Program-made: the position numbers and the translations under genes
Part shown: one piece after another, positions 7,666 to 17,448 of the stretch
How positions within the stretch are numbered: position 1 is the first letter of the stretch
Layout of the letters: each line of letters begins with the position of its first letter
Notes under the pieces: generated by a model
Told to the model about the DNA's origin: nothing
What the model saw: only the letters and a program-made list of their open reading frames with translations
The model's database searches: none
Origin: Lachnospiraceae bacterium
GTDB taxonomy: Bacteria > Bacillota > Clostridia > Lachnospirales > Lachnospiraceae
DNA: 41,040 bases
Assembly (NCBI GenBank): GCA_015057635.1
Contig: SVEB01000094.1
Coordinates: 1 to 41,040 of the forward strand
Direction: 5' to 3'

Positions 7666-8698
7666 GGAAAAAGCATCTTTTGCAGATATTTTAAACGGAT
7701 ATTTAAAGAGACAGCGATATGCGCTGTTATGGTACGGGCTTTCAGTTGGGACATTGCTCAGCATTAGTTTTTTATACCACCAGATGGGAGCGGCGATTCA
7801 GTATTCGGTTCTGATTATCACGTTCTTCGGAGCAATGTTTGGCATGCGGTCGTTCTTTGAATTTAAGAGAAAGGTGAAACAGATTGAGAAGGCAAGAATG
7901 AATCTGTCTGAGGCAAGAGTGATTTTGCCTTATTTCAATGGACGGGTGGAAGAGGAGTATCAAAAACTGATCCATGCGATGGAAGAAAAAATTACAGCGT
8001 TTGAGTCTGAGGTTTCGACTCACAGTCTGGAGCAGGATACTTATTACACGATGTGGATCCATCAGATTAAGACACCGATTTCGGCGATGCATCTGCTGCT
8101 GCAGGATACGGTATCCGAGGGTGATGATGTAATACTCTCCCAGCAGACCAGAAAGGAACTGGATCAGGAGCTTTTTAAGATTGAACAGTATGCAGAAATG
8201 GCGTTGCAGTATCAGAGGATGCAGACGATTCATAGGGATCTGGAGTTTAAGGAGTGTAAGGTAAGATCACTTGTTATGAAGGTTGTGAAGAAGTATTCGG
8301 TTCTTTTTATACATAAGAATATTGGGGTCGAGATTGCAGATATGGATGACATCGTGTTAACGGATGAGAAATGGTTTCTGTTTCTGTTAGAGCAGGTATT
8401 GAGCAATGCCCTGAAGTATACGAAGGCAGGCGGTAAAATCCGTTTCTTTGTTAAGGATCAGGCACTTTGTGTGCAGGATACCGGCATCGGGATCCAGAAA
8501 GAGGATCTGTCGCGGATTTTTGAAAGAGGGTTTACCGGGTTTAACGGACGGATGTTCCAAAAGGCAACCGGGATCGGGCTGTTCTTATGCAAACAGGTGG
8601 CAGATGAGTTAGCCCATACTTTAGTGATCGAATCCGCTGTCGGAGTGGGGACTACGGTGAAAATAGGCCTTCAGAGAACAAAACTGGAGCTCTTTTAA
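7655..8698 (+). CDS. Sensor histidine kinase, short-sensor BceS-like
   Basis: About 347 aa. Two membrane segments near the N terminus (residues about 24-44 and 50-70) are separated by almost no external loop, the hallmark of intramembrane-sensing kinases that take their signal from the partner ABC transporter. The phospho-acceptor motif is MWIHQIKTPISA (His136). The N box EQVLSNALKYTK, G1 DTGIGI, F box RIFERGFTG and G2 ATGIGLFL are all present. There is no ATG: TTG 7655 lies about 13 bp behind AAAGGG; TTG 7643 is in frame but too close to that site. The partner regulator overlaps upstream. Confidence 0.88.
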   Translation: MKDREKASFADILNGYLKRQRYALLWYGLSVGTLLSISFLYHQMGAAIQYSVLIITFFGAMFGMRSFFEFKRKVKQIEKARMNLSEARVILPYFNGRVEEEYQKLIHAMEEKITAFESEVSTHSLEQDTYYTMWIHQIKTPISAMHLLLQDTVSEGDDVILSQQTRKELDQELFKIEQYAEMALQYQRMQTIHRDLEFKECKVRSLVMKVVKKYSVLFIHKNIGVEIADMDDIVLTDEKWFLFLLEQVLSNALKYTKAGGKIRFFVKDQALCVQDTGIGIQKEDLSRIFERGFTGFNGRMFQKATGIGLFLCKQVADELAHTLVIESAVGVGTTVKIGLQRTKLELF

Positions 8699-8763
8699 TG
8701 TTATTGTGTCATGAAAAGCAGAATTTTTTAGGTGTTATAACATACAACAGAGATGCTAAGGGC

Positions 8764-8900
8764 CGGAATTGCCTCCGTATCTTACAAAGATGTAAGGTAC
8801 GGAGGCAATTCTGTAAGCTAAGGTTAAGGTAAGAGGGACGCCAATCCTGTATACTGAATACAGCATCAAGAAAAGCGAAATGCCGGCTAAGGATTCCGGC
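8764..8900 (+). promoter_or_regulatory. Three dyads between the kinase and ABC genes
   Basis: The gap 8699-8939 holds three inverted repeats: GAATTGCCTCCGTATCTTAC / GTAAGGTACGGAGGCAATTC (about 8766-8811), CTGTAT-N5-ATACAG (about 8847-8863) and GCCGG-N9-CCGGC (about 8882-8900). The first may terminate the two-component transcript, though no long T run follows. The others lie where a regulator-bound ABC promoter would be expected. None carries the CAGACAG apex. I cannot assign a -35/-10 pair. Confidence 0.45.
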
Positions 8901-8939
8901 GCTTTGGATAAATATTAGGGAAAACAGGAGGAAATCATC

Positions 8940-9707
8940 ATGTCTTTATTAGATGTAAAAAGTGTGAAGAAAATATATACAACAAGACTCGGCGGGCAGC
9001 AGTGCCAGGCATTAGCCGGTGTGAGCTTCTCGGTTGAGGAAGGGGAGTATGTAGCGATCATGGGGGAATCCGGTTCCGGAAAAACAACGCTCTTAAATAT
9101 TATCGCGTCTTTAGATAAGCCAACATCCGGTGAAGTATTATTAGATGGGCAGAATCTTGCAAAGATTAAGGATAAACAGATTTCTGCATTCCGAAGAGAT
9201 AATTTAGGATTCGTATTCCAGGATTTTAATCTTCTGGATACATTCTCTCTTCGCGATAATATCTTCCTTCCGCTTGTGTTAGCCGGAAAGAAATACGAGG
9301 AAATGGAAGCGCGTCTTCTTCCAATCGCACAGAAGTTAGGAATTAAGGATCTTCTTGATAAATACCCATATGAGGTATCCGGGGGACAGAAGCAGAGGGC
9401 AGCAGTAGCACGTGCGATCATTACAAATCCAAAGCTTTTATTAGCAGATGAACCGACCGGAGCACTCGATTCTAAAGCAGCAATGAAGCTGTTAGAGACA
9501 TTTAATGAAATCAATGAAGCAGGTCAGACGATCCTTATGGTAACCCACAGCACAAAGGCGGCAAGCCATGCCGGAAGAGTGCTATTTATTAAAGATGGTG
9601 AGGTATTCCATCAAATTTACCGCGGACATAAGACAAATGATGAGATGTATCAGAAGATAGCGGAGACACTGACGGTCATTACAACCGGAGGTGAGATTCA
9701 TGAGTAA
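8940..9707 (+). CDS. ABC transporter ATP-binding protein (BceA-like)
   Basis: 255 aa ATPase of the MacB/BceA type. Walker A GESGSGKT near residues 41-48, Q loop FVFQDFNLL, signature SGGQKQR, Walker B LLLADEPTGALD and H loop VTHS. It begins at ATG 8940 behind a perfect AGGAGG (8927-8932) and overlaps the permease gene by 8 bp. With that permease it would form a transporter that removes or detoxifies peptide antibiotics at the membrane, and would signal to the neighbouring kinase. The substrate cannot be read from sequence. Confidence 0.93.
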   Translation: MSLLDVKSVKKIYTTRLGGQQCQALAGVSFSVEEGEYVAIMGESGSGKTTLLNIIASLDKPTSGEVLLDGQNLAKIKDKQISAFRRDNLGFVFQDFNLLDTFSLRDNIFLPLVLAGKKYEEMEARLLPIAQKLGIKDLLDKYPYEVSGGQKQRAAVARAIITNPKLLLADEPTGALDSKAAMKLLETFNEINEAGQTILMVTHSTKAASHAGRVLFIKDGEVFHQIYRGHKTNDEMYQKIAETLTVITTGGEIHE

Positions 9708-11685
9708 GTTTTTCTATCTCAAGCTGGCGTTGACAAACCTGAAGAAGAACAAGAATACGTACATTCCATACATCATTGCCGGAATCGGCACAGTATTTAC
9801 TTTTTTAATGCTCCTTACTATTTCCGATAATAAAGGATTTGAAAGTATGAGAGGAGCTGATACCCTAAGGGTAATCTTAAATTTCGGCGCAGTTGTGGTC
9901 GGGGTATTTGCAGCGGGCTTCTTATTTTATGCAAATGGTTTCTTATTTAAGAAGAGAAAGAAAGAGCTTGGCCTGTATTCCATCTTAGGATTAGAGCGTA
10001 AGCATATAGCAAGAGTTTTATTTCATGAAACTATGTTAGTAGCACTCATCAGTATTGGCGGGGGAATGATTGTTGGCCTGGTATTTGGAAAGCTAAGTTT
10101 CTTATTGCTTTTAAATATCATGAATATCTCAACTATATTTCCATTTACATTAGGTTTGGCACCGGTCCGCAACACGGTGATCCTTTTTGGGGCACTGTAC
10201 CTGGCAGTGTTTGTTGATAATGTGGTGCGTCTTCGTTTCACAAAAGTCATCAATATGTTACATGGAGAAGAAGAGGGAGAAAAAGAGCCAAAGACATCCC
10301 TTTTAAGAGCAATCTTAGGCGTGATCTGTTTAGGAACCGCTTACTACATCGCAATAACCGTAAAATCACCGTTAAGTGCAATCACGTTATTCTTTGTCGC
10401 AGTACTTCTTGTAATAGCCGGTACCTTCTTACTATTCAGTGCCGGAAGCATTGCTGTATTAAAAACATTAAAGAAAAACAAGAAATTTTACTACAAGTCC
10501 AAAAACTTCATTTCGGTTTCCGGTATGATCTACCGTATGAAACAGAATGCAAAGGGGCTTGCAAATATCTGTATCTTAAGTACGATGGTAATCGTTATGA
10601 TATCCGGAACAACGGCCCTTTACTTTGGACAGGAAGATAGCCTTCGCTATCGTTATCCATTTGATATCATTGCCTATAACATTGAAACAGATGATACCGA
10701 AAGACTCGATAGTGAAGCTGCACGTTTGGCAGCAGAATGTAACATCACGATAGACAGAACGTATTTCTATCACACAACTAACATCATAGCAAAAGCGGAT
10801 GGAAATACATTTGTGCCAGGAAGCTATCGAAATATCAATATGTCAGAGATTTCTTCCTTTTATGATGTCAGTGTCATAACAGCAGAAGAATATGACCGCA
10901 TGGAAGGCACCAATACCATATTAGCAGAAGACGAAGCACTGATTTTTATGGCGAATGGGGTGATGGAAGAGGATACCATGAATTTTGGTGACATGGTCTT
11001 TCAGATCAAACAGAACCTCGATGATATGGTAATTTCCGAGAAACGAGATGTAGACCTAGAATCCACCATGTACATGATTGTAAAAGATCAGTCCGTTATA
11101 GATGCCATGAAAGCAGAATCCATCAAGCATGCAGGAACAGACGACTCTATTTTGGAAAAAAGCAAGTATTGCTTCAACATAAATGGTGATGTCGAAGATA
11201 AAATGGATTTCGCCACCGCCTTTAATACTGTTGTTCGTGCGGAAGGAACCAATCAGTACATGGAAAGCCTTGATCTAAACCGTGATGAATGGTTCTCCAC
11301 CTTTGGCGGCTTATTATTCCTCGGTGTATTTTTAGGCCTGATCTTCATGATGGCAACCGTCATGATCATCTATTTCAAGCAGATATCCGAAGGTTACCAG
11401 GACCGCAGCCGTTTTATCATCATGCAGAAAGTCGGCATGAGCCATTCCGAAGTAAGAGGAACCATCAAAAAGCAGATCTTAATGGTATTCTTCCTCCCGC
11501 TCATCACCGCTTTCATCCACATGGCTTTTGCATTCCCGATGATCACCCGTGTTCTAATCGTATTTGGCCTGTTAAACAACACCGTGACCTTGATGTGTAC
11601 ACTGATCACCGTCCTTGCATTTGCTCTAATCTATATCTTAGTATACGCCCTTACCGCAAGAGCATACTACAAGCTGGTTTCCTAG
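9700..11685 (+). CDS. ABC transporter permease, FtsX-like (BceB-like)
   Basis: 661 aa. It opens with KLALTNLKKNKNTYIPYIIAGIG, typical of BceB permeases. Hydrophobic segments fit about ten membrane helices: one, then a trio, then a cluster at about 205-300. A large extracellular domain (about 305-515) lies between helices 7 and 8, as in BceB, where it is thought to determine substrate and signalling. The last three helices end at the C terminus. ATG 9700 lies 8 bp after GGAGG inside the ATPase gene; a GTG at 9691 overlaps that site and is less likely. The full two-component and transporter set points to an antimicrobial-peptide resistance module. Confidence 0.92.
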   Translation: MSKFFYLKLALTNLKKNKNTYIPYIIAGIGTVFTFLMLLTISDNKGFESMRGADTLRVILNFGAVVVGVFAAGFLFYANGFLFKKRKKELGLYSILGLERKHIARVLFHETMLVALISIGGGMIVGLVFGKLSFLLLLNIMNISTIFPFTLGLAPVRNTVILFGALYLAVFVDNVVRLRFTKVINMLHGEEEGEKEPKTSLLRAILGVICLGTAYYIAITVKSPLSAITLFFVAVLLVIAGTFLLFSAGSIAVLKTLKKNKKFYYKSKNFISVSGMIYRMKQNAKGLANICILSTMVIVMISGTTALYFGQEDSLRYRYPFDIIAYNIETDDTERLDSEAARLAAECNITIDRTYFYHTTNIIAKADGNTFVPGSYRNINMSEISSFYDVSVITAEEYDRMEGTNTILAEDEALIFMANGVMEEDTMNFGDMVFQIKQNLDDMVISEKRDVDLESTMYMIVKDQSVIDAMKAESIKHAGTDDSILEKSKYCFNINGDVEDKMDFATAFNTVVRAEGTNQYMESLDLNRDEWFSTFGGLLFLGVFLGLIFMMATVMIIYFKQISEGYQDRSRFIIMQKVGMSHSEVRGTIKKQILMVFFLPLITAFIHMAFAFPMITRVLIVFGLLNNTVTLMCTLITVLAFALIYILVYALTARAYYKLVS

Positions 11686-12026
11686 TTCTGATCTACTTTA
11701 AGTATCTGATTAGTAATTAGTATTTAATCTTAATATCTCCATATCTTGAGAAATGAAAGGGCCTAAAACGCAGAGGAGTCAAAGAGTGTATAAAAACAAG
11801 GATACTAAATCTTAAGATACCATATCTTCAGAAGTATCAATGTATAAAAGTCATTGCAGCATACGGTAATATCAAAAGAGACTCAGTAATGAATGTGAAT
11901 ACTAAAACAATTGACTAGCTATTTCATCCGGTTCTACCTTCCGCCTTCTGTACTTCGACCATCCGAAACGTAGAATCCATACTGTTCATCAACTTCTTTG
12001 TGAGATCAGTACAAAATTCGAGCCAA
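11686..12026. other. Gene-free stretch after the Bce-like permease
   Basis: About 340 bp with no plausible gene and no clear terminator immediately behind the permease. Around 11920-11970 the plus strand is pyrimidine-rich, which is purine-rich on the strand along which element E3 reads. I see nothing else. Confidence 0.4.
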
Positions 12027-12267
12027 TGCAGACATGCGAGGCGATGGGGGAAAGGGCGGACTTAGGATTCGGCAGTGGGATTTGGAGTGTCCGGATCATG
12101 ACGAACAAAAAGCGTCGGGGTCTTTGAATAGCAGACAGTGATTTCCTGTCTGCTATTCAAAGACCCCGACATTTTTTGTCCGCTCATGCGTCCGAACATT
12201 CGAATCCCACTGTCAACTCCTCAGCCCGCGCTTCCCGCCCCATCGCCTCGCATGTCGTCCGTCTGCA
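12027..12267 (-). repeat. Composite palindromic element, copy E3 (reverse orientation)
   Basis: The outer arms include GACATGCGAGGCGATGGGG (from 12031) and CCCATCGCCTCGCATGTC, extended by TGCAGAC/GTCTGCA across a bulge. The complement of box Y is at about 12089-12109 (GTCCGGATCATGACGAAC), and the complement of box X is at about 12177-12198 (GTCCGCTCATGCGTCCGAA). The inner stem is perfect, GTCGGGGTCTTTGAATAG-CAGACAG, loop TGATTTC, CTGTCTG-CTATTCAAAGACCCCGAC, with A and T runs outside. It reads on the minus strand although both neighbouring genes are on the plus strand, so it is the one copy whose polarity does not match an upstream gene. I see no ACAATGCGTTTC hairpin beside it. Confidence 0.85.
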
Positions 12268-12413
12268 CTTGCCTGTCTCAGTATGAATTTTCCAGTTTCA
12301 CAATTTTTTCACAGAAATATCGAGATATGTTCACAGGTGGGAGATAGGATAAAGAGGACAGGGGCGTGTATGCATTCAATAGGGTGTCCCGGTAAAAAAA
12401 GGAGGAGAAGCAA

Positions 12414-13553
12414 ATGATAGAAGTGAAAGACCTAGTGAAACGCTATGGAAATCATTTGGCCGTAGATCATTTAACATTTACCGTAGAAAAAGGAGAAGTC
12501 CTAGGCTTTCTTGGTCCGAATGGCGCAGGCAAATCCACCACCATGAATATGCTGACGGGGTATATTTCCGCCACAGAAGGAAGCATTGTAATTGACGGCC
12601 ATGATATGTATGAAGAGCCGGAATTAGCGAAAAAGAATATAGGATATCTTCCGGAACTGCCACCGGTTTACCCGGATATGACAGTACGAGAGTATCTAAG
12701 TTTTGTGGCAGATATCAAGAAAGTAGCCGCAAGCAAGAAGAAAGAAATGATCGCAGATGTCATGAAACGAACCCAGGTTTTAGATGTAGCGGACCGGCTG
12801 ATCAAGCATCTGTCAAAAGGATATAAACAAAGGGTAGGCCTTGCTCAGGCAATCATCGGGTATCCGGAAGTGATCATTTTAGATGAGCCGACTGTAGGCC
12901 TTGATCCGATGCAGATCATTGAAATTCGTGATTTGATCAAAGATCTTGCCAAAAAACATACCGTTATCTTAAGTTCCCACATTTTATCCGAAGTTAGTGT
13001 AGTTTGCGATAAAGTCATGATTATCAACAAAGGAAAGTTAGTTGTGACCGATACGCCGGATCAGCTGTCTAGACATTTAAGAAAGACAGAAGGTGTGGAG
13101 CTATACTTAAAGAATGTTGGAAAAGAGCTCCTTCAAAAATTAAAGGATTTAGAGAATGTAGAACATGTGGAATGCACAAAGCAGGATAAGGACGGCATTG
13201 TCAAAGTGACGGTCTACACGGCAGAGAACGTGGAAATCAGGGACCGTCTGTTTTATCTGCTTGCAGAGGTAAGATGCCCGATTTACGGAATGAATAAAGT
13301 ATCCATGTCCTTAGAGGATATCTTCCTTGAACTGACACAAAACGATGCCGCAGCAAAAGAAGTAAATGACGCAGAGGCAGGAAAAGCAGAATCAGATCAG
13401 TCAAAGAAAAACAGGTCGGATGAGGAAGAAGTCCAGAAAGAAGCAGAGGAAAAGGTGGAAGAGACGGAAGCGACGGATATTCATGCTGCCGAGGATTCTA
13501 ATAAGGAGAAGGAAGAAGAGGCAGAAGAAAAAGGAGGAAAGATATCATGCTAG
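12414..13553 (+). CDS. ABC transporter ATP-binding protein, GldA-like, with charged C-terminal tail
   Basis: 379 aa. Residues 1-310 are a complete ABC ATPase of the GldA/CcmA type: Walker A GPNGAGKST (about 36-44), signature LSKGYKQR, Walker B VIILDEPTVGLDP and H loop SSHIL. A further regulatory-type segment runs to about 305. Residues about 318-379 are a low-complexity Glu/Lys/Ala-rich tail not found in typical members, probably disordered or a coiled coil. The start codon follows AAGGAGG. The gene overlaps the permease by 7 bp (ATGCTAG). It would energise the membrane complex encoded by the next three genes; the substrate is unknown. Confidence 0.92.
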   Translation: MIEVKDLVKRYGNHLAVDHLTFTVEKGEVLGFLGPNGAGKSTTMNMLTGYISATEGSIVIDGHDMYEEPELAKKNIGYLPELPPVYPDMTVREYLSFVADIKKVAASKKKEMIADVMKRTQVLDVADRLIKHLSKGYKQRVGLAQAIIGYPEVIILDEPTVGLDPMQIIEIRDLIKDLAKKHTVILSSHILSEVSVVCDKVMIINKGKLVVTDTPDQLSRHLRKTEGVELYLKNVGKELLQKLKDLENVEHVECTKQDKDGIVKVTVYTAENVEIRDRLFYLLAEVRCPIYGMNKVSMSLEDIFLELTQNDAAAKEVNDAEAGKAESDQSKKNRSDEEEVQKEAEEKVEETEATDIHAAEDSNKEKEEEAEEKGGKISC

Positions 13554-14410
13554 CGATTTATAAAAAGGAAATGAAGACGTATTTTCATTCAATTATCGGC
13601 TATGTATTTATTGCATTCTTTTTAGCTTTGATTGGTCTGTTTGTATTTTTCTATAACCTGAATTATGAGTATGCGGATTTTTCCTATACGCTATATGGAA
13701 TCCGTATGTTTGGTGCCTTTTTGTTCCCAATCATCACAATGCGTCTGCTTGCGGAAGAAAATAAACAGAAGACGGATCAGCTGTTATTTACCTCACCATT
13801 ATCGATCGGAAAGATTATCTGGGGCAAGTATTTAGCGGTTGTGAGCATTTATGCAATCGTAATGGCAGTCAGTTGCTTTTATCCGCTTGTGCTGTCGAAA
13901 TATGGCACAGTGAACTTTAAAGGGGATTATGCCGCTATTCTGGCATTCTTTTTATTGGGTTGTGCGTATCTTGCAATCGGCATGTTTATTTCAGCTATGA
14001 CGGAAAGTCAGGCATTTGCAGCAGTCATCACGTTGATCGTGATTTTACTTACGGTATTCAGCTCCACGATTGCCGGATTCCTTCCAACCGATAATAAGAC
14101 AGCATGGCTGTTCTTTGCACTGATTTTTATGATTCTGACGCTTGTTATCTATGCCATGATGAAGAATATGACCGTGACGTTTTTATTCTGTTGCATCAGT
14201 GAGATTGTATTAGCTGTTCTTTATCTGGTAAAGCCCGAGATTTATGATGGGTCCGTTGTAAGGGTGTCAGACTGGTTCTCGGTGATCAGCAGATTTGATA
14301 ACTTTATGTATGGAATTTTGGATGTTTCCGCTATTGCGTATTATATCAGCATTAGCCTCCTGTTCGTATTTTTAACGATGCAGGTGATTAAGAAGAGAAG
14401 ATGGAGCTAA
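13547..14410 (+). CDS. ABC transporter permease, GldF-like
   Basis: 287 aa integral membrane protein with about six helices (about 16-38, 57-75, 100-122, 140-160, 170-190, and the pair around 200 and 255-280). The N terminus LAIYKKEMKTYFHSIIGYVF and the internal TMRLLAEE-K-K-T-Q-LL motif are typical of ABC-2 permeases of the GldF/NosY group. It starts inside the end of the ATPase gene and is followed 13 bp later by the GldG-like gene. Known homologues act with GldG in gliding motility in Bacteroidetes. In Firmicutes the same gene set is widespread without gliding, and its role is unsettled. Confidence 0.9.
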   Translation: MLAIYKKEMKTYFHSIIGYVFIAFFLALIGLFVFFYNLNYEYADFSYTLYGIRMFGAFLFPIITMRLLAEENKQKTDQLLFTSPLSIGKIIWGKYLAVVSIYAIVMAVSCFYPLVLSKYGTVNFKGDYAAILAFFLLGCAYLAIGMFISAMTESQAFAAVITLIVILLTVFSSTIAGFLPTDNKTAWLFFALIFMILTLVIYAMMKNMTVTFLFCCISEIVLAVLYLVKPEIYDGSVVRVSDWFSVISRFDNFMYGILDVSAIAYYISISLLFVFLTMQVIKKRRWS

Positions 14411-14423
14411 GGGGGGATACGAC

Positions 14424-15893
14424 ATGTTTAAGAAGCAGGATGAGAAGAATAAGAAAGAAAAGAAGAAGCTTGGCCAGTCGATTAAAGCATCCTTTACGAA
14501 TAAAAAATTCAAGGGTGGCGCTTATGCGACAGCAGTATCCGCCATTATGATTGTTATTGTCTTAGTCGTAAACTTATTTATCAGTGAACTGGATCTTTCT
14601 GTGGATCTTACAAGTGACGGAAGGTATACACTGGATGAGCAGACAAAAGAACTCCTAAAGGGAATTGATGAGAACATTTCTATTTACTATCTGGTACAGA
14701 GCGGTTCGGAATATGATGAGTTTCGTAAGGTGATCGACCAGTTTGATGACTATAACAGCAAGGTGAGTGTTACATATAAAGATCCGGTACAGTATCCGAA
14801 GTTTGCCTCCCAGTATGTGGAGGATAATATTTCCGAACAGAGCTTTCTTGTTGTAAATGAAGACACAGGCAGGGCTAAGTATGTGGATTATTCCGAAGTG
14901 CTTGTAACTTCCATGAATTACAGCACCTATCAGCAGTCGGTAACAGCGCTTGATATTGAAGGCAGAATCGATTCCGCCATTCAGTATGTGACAAATGAGG
15001 ACCTGCCGGTTATCTATGCGGTAGGCGGCCATGGAGAAAATGATGTGACAAGCACGATGTCTTCGTTATTAGAAAAAGAGAATATTGACTTAAACACCGT
15101 AAGCACCCTGACAGCAGAAGAAATTCCAAGTGACTGCGATGTACTGTTTATCAGCATGCCGCAGACAGACTATACCCAAGAAGAAGTGGAAATGATCAAG
15201 ACTTATCTTAAGAATGGTGGAAAGGCCATTATTAATGTAGATTATGTGACACCGGATCTTTTAAATTTTACTTCCTTAGTAGAATACTATGGCGTGAAGG
15301 TGACAGAAGGCATTGTTGTGGAACCAAGTTCAAGTTATTACAGGGGCAATTATAAAACAGAGTTAGTTCCTGCTATTGCAACAAATGATTATACCGAAGG
15401 CGTGAAAGGCAAAAAGTTTGTAATCTGTCCGATTTCATCGGGTCTTACACTTCGTGAGGATATCCGCGATACGATTACAACGACTCCGATTTTAACAAGC
15501 TCTGATGAGGCATACTCGAAAGTCAATGTTAACGCAGAGACGACCAATAAGGAAAGTGGTGATGTGGATGGGCCGTTCTACTTCGGACTGGAAGTGGCAG
15601 AGACGTACAATGATGTAGAGACAAAGATCATTTTCTATTCTGGTAAATATATGTTTGACGATTCTTACATTTCTATGTCGACTTTCGGTAATGCAACGTT
15701 ATTTATCAACACGATCAATGCACTCTGTGACCAGGAGAATGCGATTTCCGTACCATCCCTTAGCCTTCAGGTAGAATATCTGACGATGACCAGTGCACAG
15801 AAAAACACAACAGCAGCTGTAGTGGGCATTGTGATTCCGCTTATTGTCCTTGGTGCAGGCATTTTGGTTGTGGTAAACAGGAGGAAGAAATAA
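14424..15893 (+). CDS. GldG-family extracytoplasmic ABC transporter subunit
   Basis: 489 aa. A lysine-rich cytoplasmic start (residues 1-34) and a membrane helix (about 38-57) are followed by a long outside domain. That domain has the GldG features DLTSDGRYTLDEQT, a CDVLFISMPQTDYT segment and a Rossmann-like YAVGGHGEND stretch (about 195-205). A second helix near 463-483 precedes a basic tail NRRKK, so both ends are probably cytoplasmic. It lies between the permease and DUF4340 genes. The ATG follows GGGGGATACGAC, and the stop overlaps the next start by one base. The domain probably senses or binds a ligand outside the membrane for the transporter. Confidence 0.88.
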   Translation: MFKKQDEKNKKEKKKLGQSIKASFTNKKFKGGAYATAVSAIMIVIVLVVNLFISELDLSVDLTSDGRYTLDEQTKELLKGIDENISIYYLVQSGSEYDEFRKVIDQFDDYNSKVSVTYKDPVQYPKFASQYVEDNISEQSFLVVNEDTGRAKYVDYSEVLVTSMNYSTYQQSVTALDIEGRIDSAIQYVTNEDLPVIYAVGGHGENDVTSTMSSLLEKENIDLNTVSTLTAEEIPSDCDVLFISMPQTDYTQEEVEMIKTYLKNGGKAIINVDYVTPDLLNFTSLVEYYGVKVTEGIVVEPSSSYYRGNYKTELVPAIATNDYTEGVKGKKFVICPISSGLTLREDIRDTITTTPILTSSDEAYSKVNVNAETTNKESGDVDGPFYFGLEVAETYNDVETKIIFYSGKYMFDDSYISMSTFGNATLFINTINALCDQENAISVPSLSLQVEYLTMTSAQKNTTAAVVGIVIPLIVLGAGILVVVNRRKK

Positions 15894-17332
15894 TGACTGG
15901 CAGGAAAAAGAAAAATTTGATCTCACTTGTATCTCTGCTTGTTGTTTTGATGTTACTAATTGTAGGGTATGCTTTAGTGGCTGACCGTAATAAGAAGCAG
16001 GAGGAGAAGGAAGCGGCGAAGGAAGATACCTCGTACATCCTCTCCAATCAGGAAGAAGATGCATTTTCTAATATTTCAGTTACATCAGGGGATACGGCAT
16101 TTGAACTGGTGTACGAAGGCGATACCTGGTATTTAAGCGGAGATGATGAATTCCCACTCGATCAGACGAAGGCAGGAGCGATGGCGGATGGCTTAGAGTC
16201 TCTTAGCTCAAACCAGCTTGTTATCGAAAGCCCCGAAGATTTATCAGAATATGGCCTTAAGGATCCTTTAATAACGGTAGTCGGCACCACAACATACGGA
16301 GATACCATAACCATTGCCTTTGGAGATGAGCTGGCGGCCGGAAACGGATATTATTCCATGGTAAATGGAGAAGCAAAGGTATATGTTCTTACCTCGACGA
16401 TTCGTGACAAGTACGATATGTCCATGACCGATCTTCTTAAAGTAGAAGATACCCCGGATATCGATGATACTTTAATCACAGGAGTAAAGGTATCAAGCGA
16501 TACATTCCCATCCTTTACCCTTTTATATGATGAGAACAATGCAACTGATCATTCCGGTCAGAATTTATATCCGTGGTATATTTCGGATGTATATCCGCAG
16601 AACGTGAATGCGGATACGACAGCAGTCAATGATATGTTAACAAACTATACAACATTCAGTCTTTCAAGCTGCGTGGATTATAAAAAGGAAAACTTAGGGC
16701 AGTATGGCCTTTCTACACCAAAGACCACGCTTTCTGTATGGTATCGGGAAGAAGAGGATGGAGAGGTATTAGAATACACGGTTTATGTTGGAAATCAGGA
16801 TGAGAATGGAAATTATTATGTACGTCCGGAAAACAGTGACTGTACGTATATTATGACGGCATCCAATATAAACAAGAAGTTTGATGTAAATCCATTTGAC
16901 TTTGTATCGAAGTATACACATCTGTTAAATATCAACACAGTGGAAGAATTGAATGCTACAATGAATGATCAGAAGTATTCTTATAAGATTGATACAACAA
17001 TGACGACCGATGATGCAGGAACAGAAACGACGGAGAATACGTTCTATGTGAACGGAACGCTCTATGAAGAGGAACAGACATTCCGCAACTTCTATCAGAG
17101 CATTATCGCATTAAGCGTGGATGGTGTTATGCCGGAAGGAGCATCCTATCAGGATAATCCGGTTTTAACATTAGAGTTTGTAAGAAGTGAGGAATACGGC
17201 GGAAATGTAACCGTTCGTTATCTCCCTTATAATGACAGTTATTATGCAGTAGAGGTGAACGGAATCGTAACCTATATGATTGATATGCGTAAGGTGGATG
17301 ATATGATTTTATCCATCCAGGAATTTGAATAG
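15893..17332 (+). CDS. DUF4340-family membrane-anchored protein of the Gld-like ABC operon
   Basis: 479 aa with one N-terminal membrane helix (about 9-28) and the remainder outside. The repeated structural units WYLSGDDEFPLDQTKAGAM ... LVIESPEDLSEYGL and YKKENLGQYGLSTP ... LEYTVYVGNQDENGNYYV resemble the repeated DUF4340 fold. Genes of this family typically follow gldG homologues, as here, where its ATG shares a base with the gldG stop (TAATG). The function is unknown; the context makes it an extracellular accessory subunit. An ordinary terminator follows. Confidence 0.85.
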   Translation: MTGRKKKNLISLVSLLVVLMLLIVGYALVADRNKKQEEKEAAKEDTSYILSNQEEDAFSNISVTSGDTAFELVYEGDTWYLSGDDEFPLDQTKAGAMADGLESLSSNQLVIESPEDLSEYGLKDPLITVVGTTTYGDTITIAFGDELAAGNGYYSMVNGEAKVYVLTSTIRDKYDMSMTDLLKVEDTPDIDDTLITGVKVSSDTFPSFTLLYDENNATDHSGQNLYPWYISDVYPQNVNADTTAVNDMLTNYTTFSLSSCVDYKKENLGQYGLSTPKTTLSVWYREEEDGEVLEYTVYVGNQDENGNYYVRPENSDCTYIMTASNINKKFDVNPFDFVSKYTHLLNINTVEELNATMNDQKYSYKIDTTMTTDDAGTETTENTFYVNGTLYEEEQTFRNFYQSIIALSVDGVMPEGASYQDNPVLTLEFVRSEEYGGNVTVRYLPYNDSYYAVEVNGIVTYMIDMRKVDDMILSIQEFE

Positions 17333-17340
17333 TTTCCATT

Positions 17341-17384
17341 GAAAAAGGCCTGTGAGTTCAGTATACTGAGCCTACAGGCTTTTT
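17341..17384 (+). terminator. Intrinsic terminator of the Gld-like operon
   Basis: AAAAAGGCCTGT-GAG-TTCAG / CTGAGCC-TACAGGCTTTTT. A strong interrupted stem starts 8 bp after the DUF4340 stop and ends in a T run. It lacks the conserved apex of the palindrome family. Confidence 0.8.
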
Positions 17385-17448
17385 AGGAATGAATGATTAC
17401 AAAAGATTTTATCAAAGAAGCCGCGTTAGTTATTATAGGGGGATTATT

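Noticed and set aside
8764..8811. Hairpin behind the kinase gene as another member of the palindrome family
   Set aside because: It has no CAGACAG apex, no X or Y box and no flanking A/T runs.
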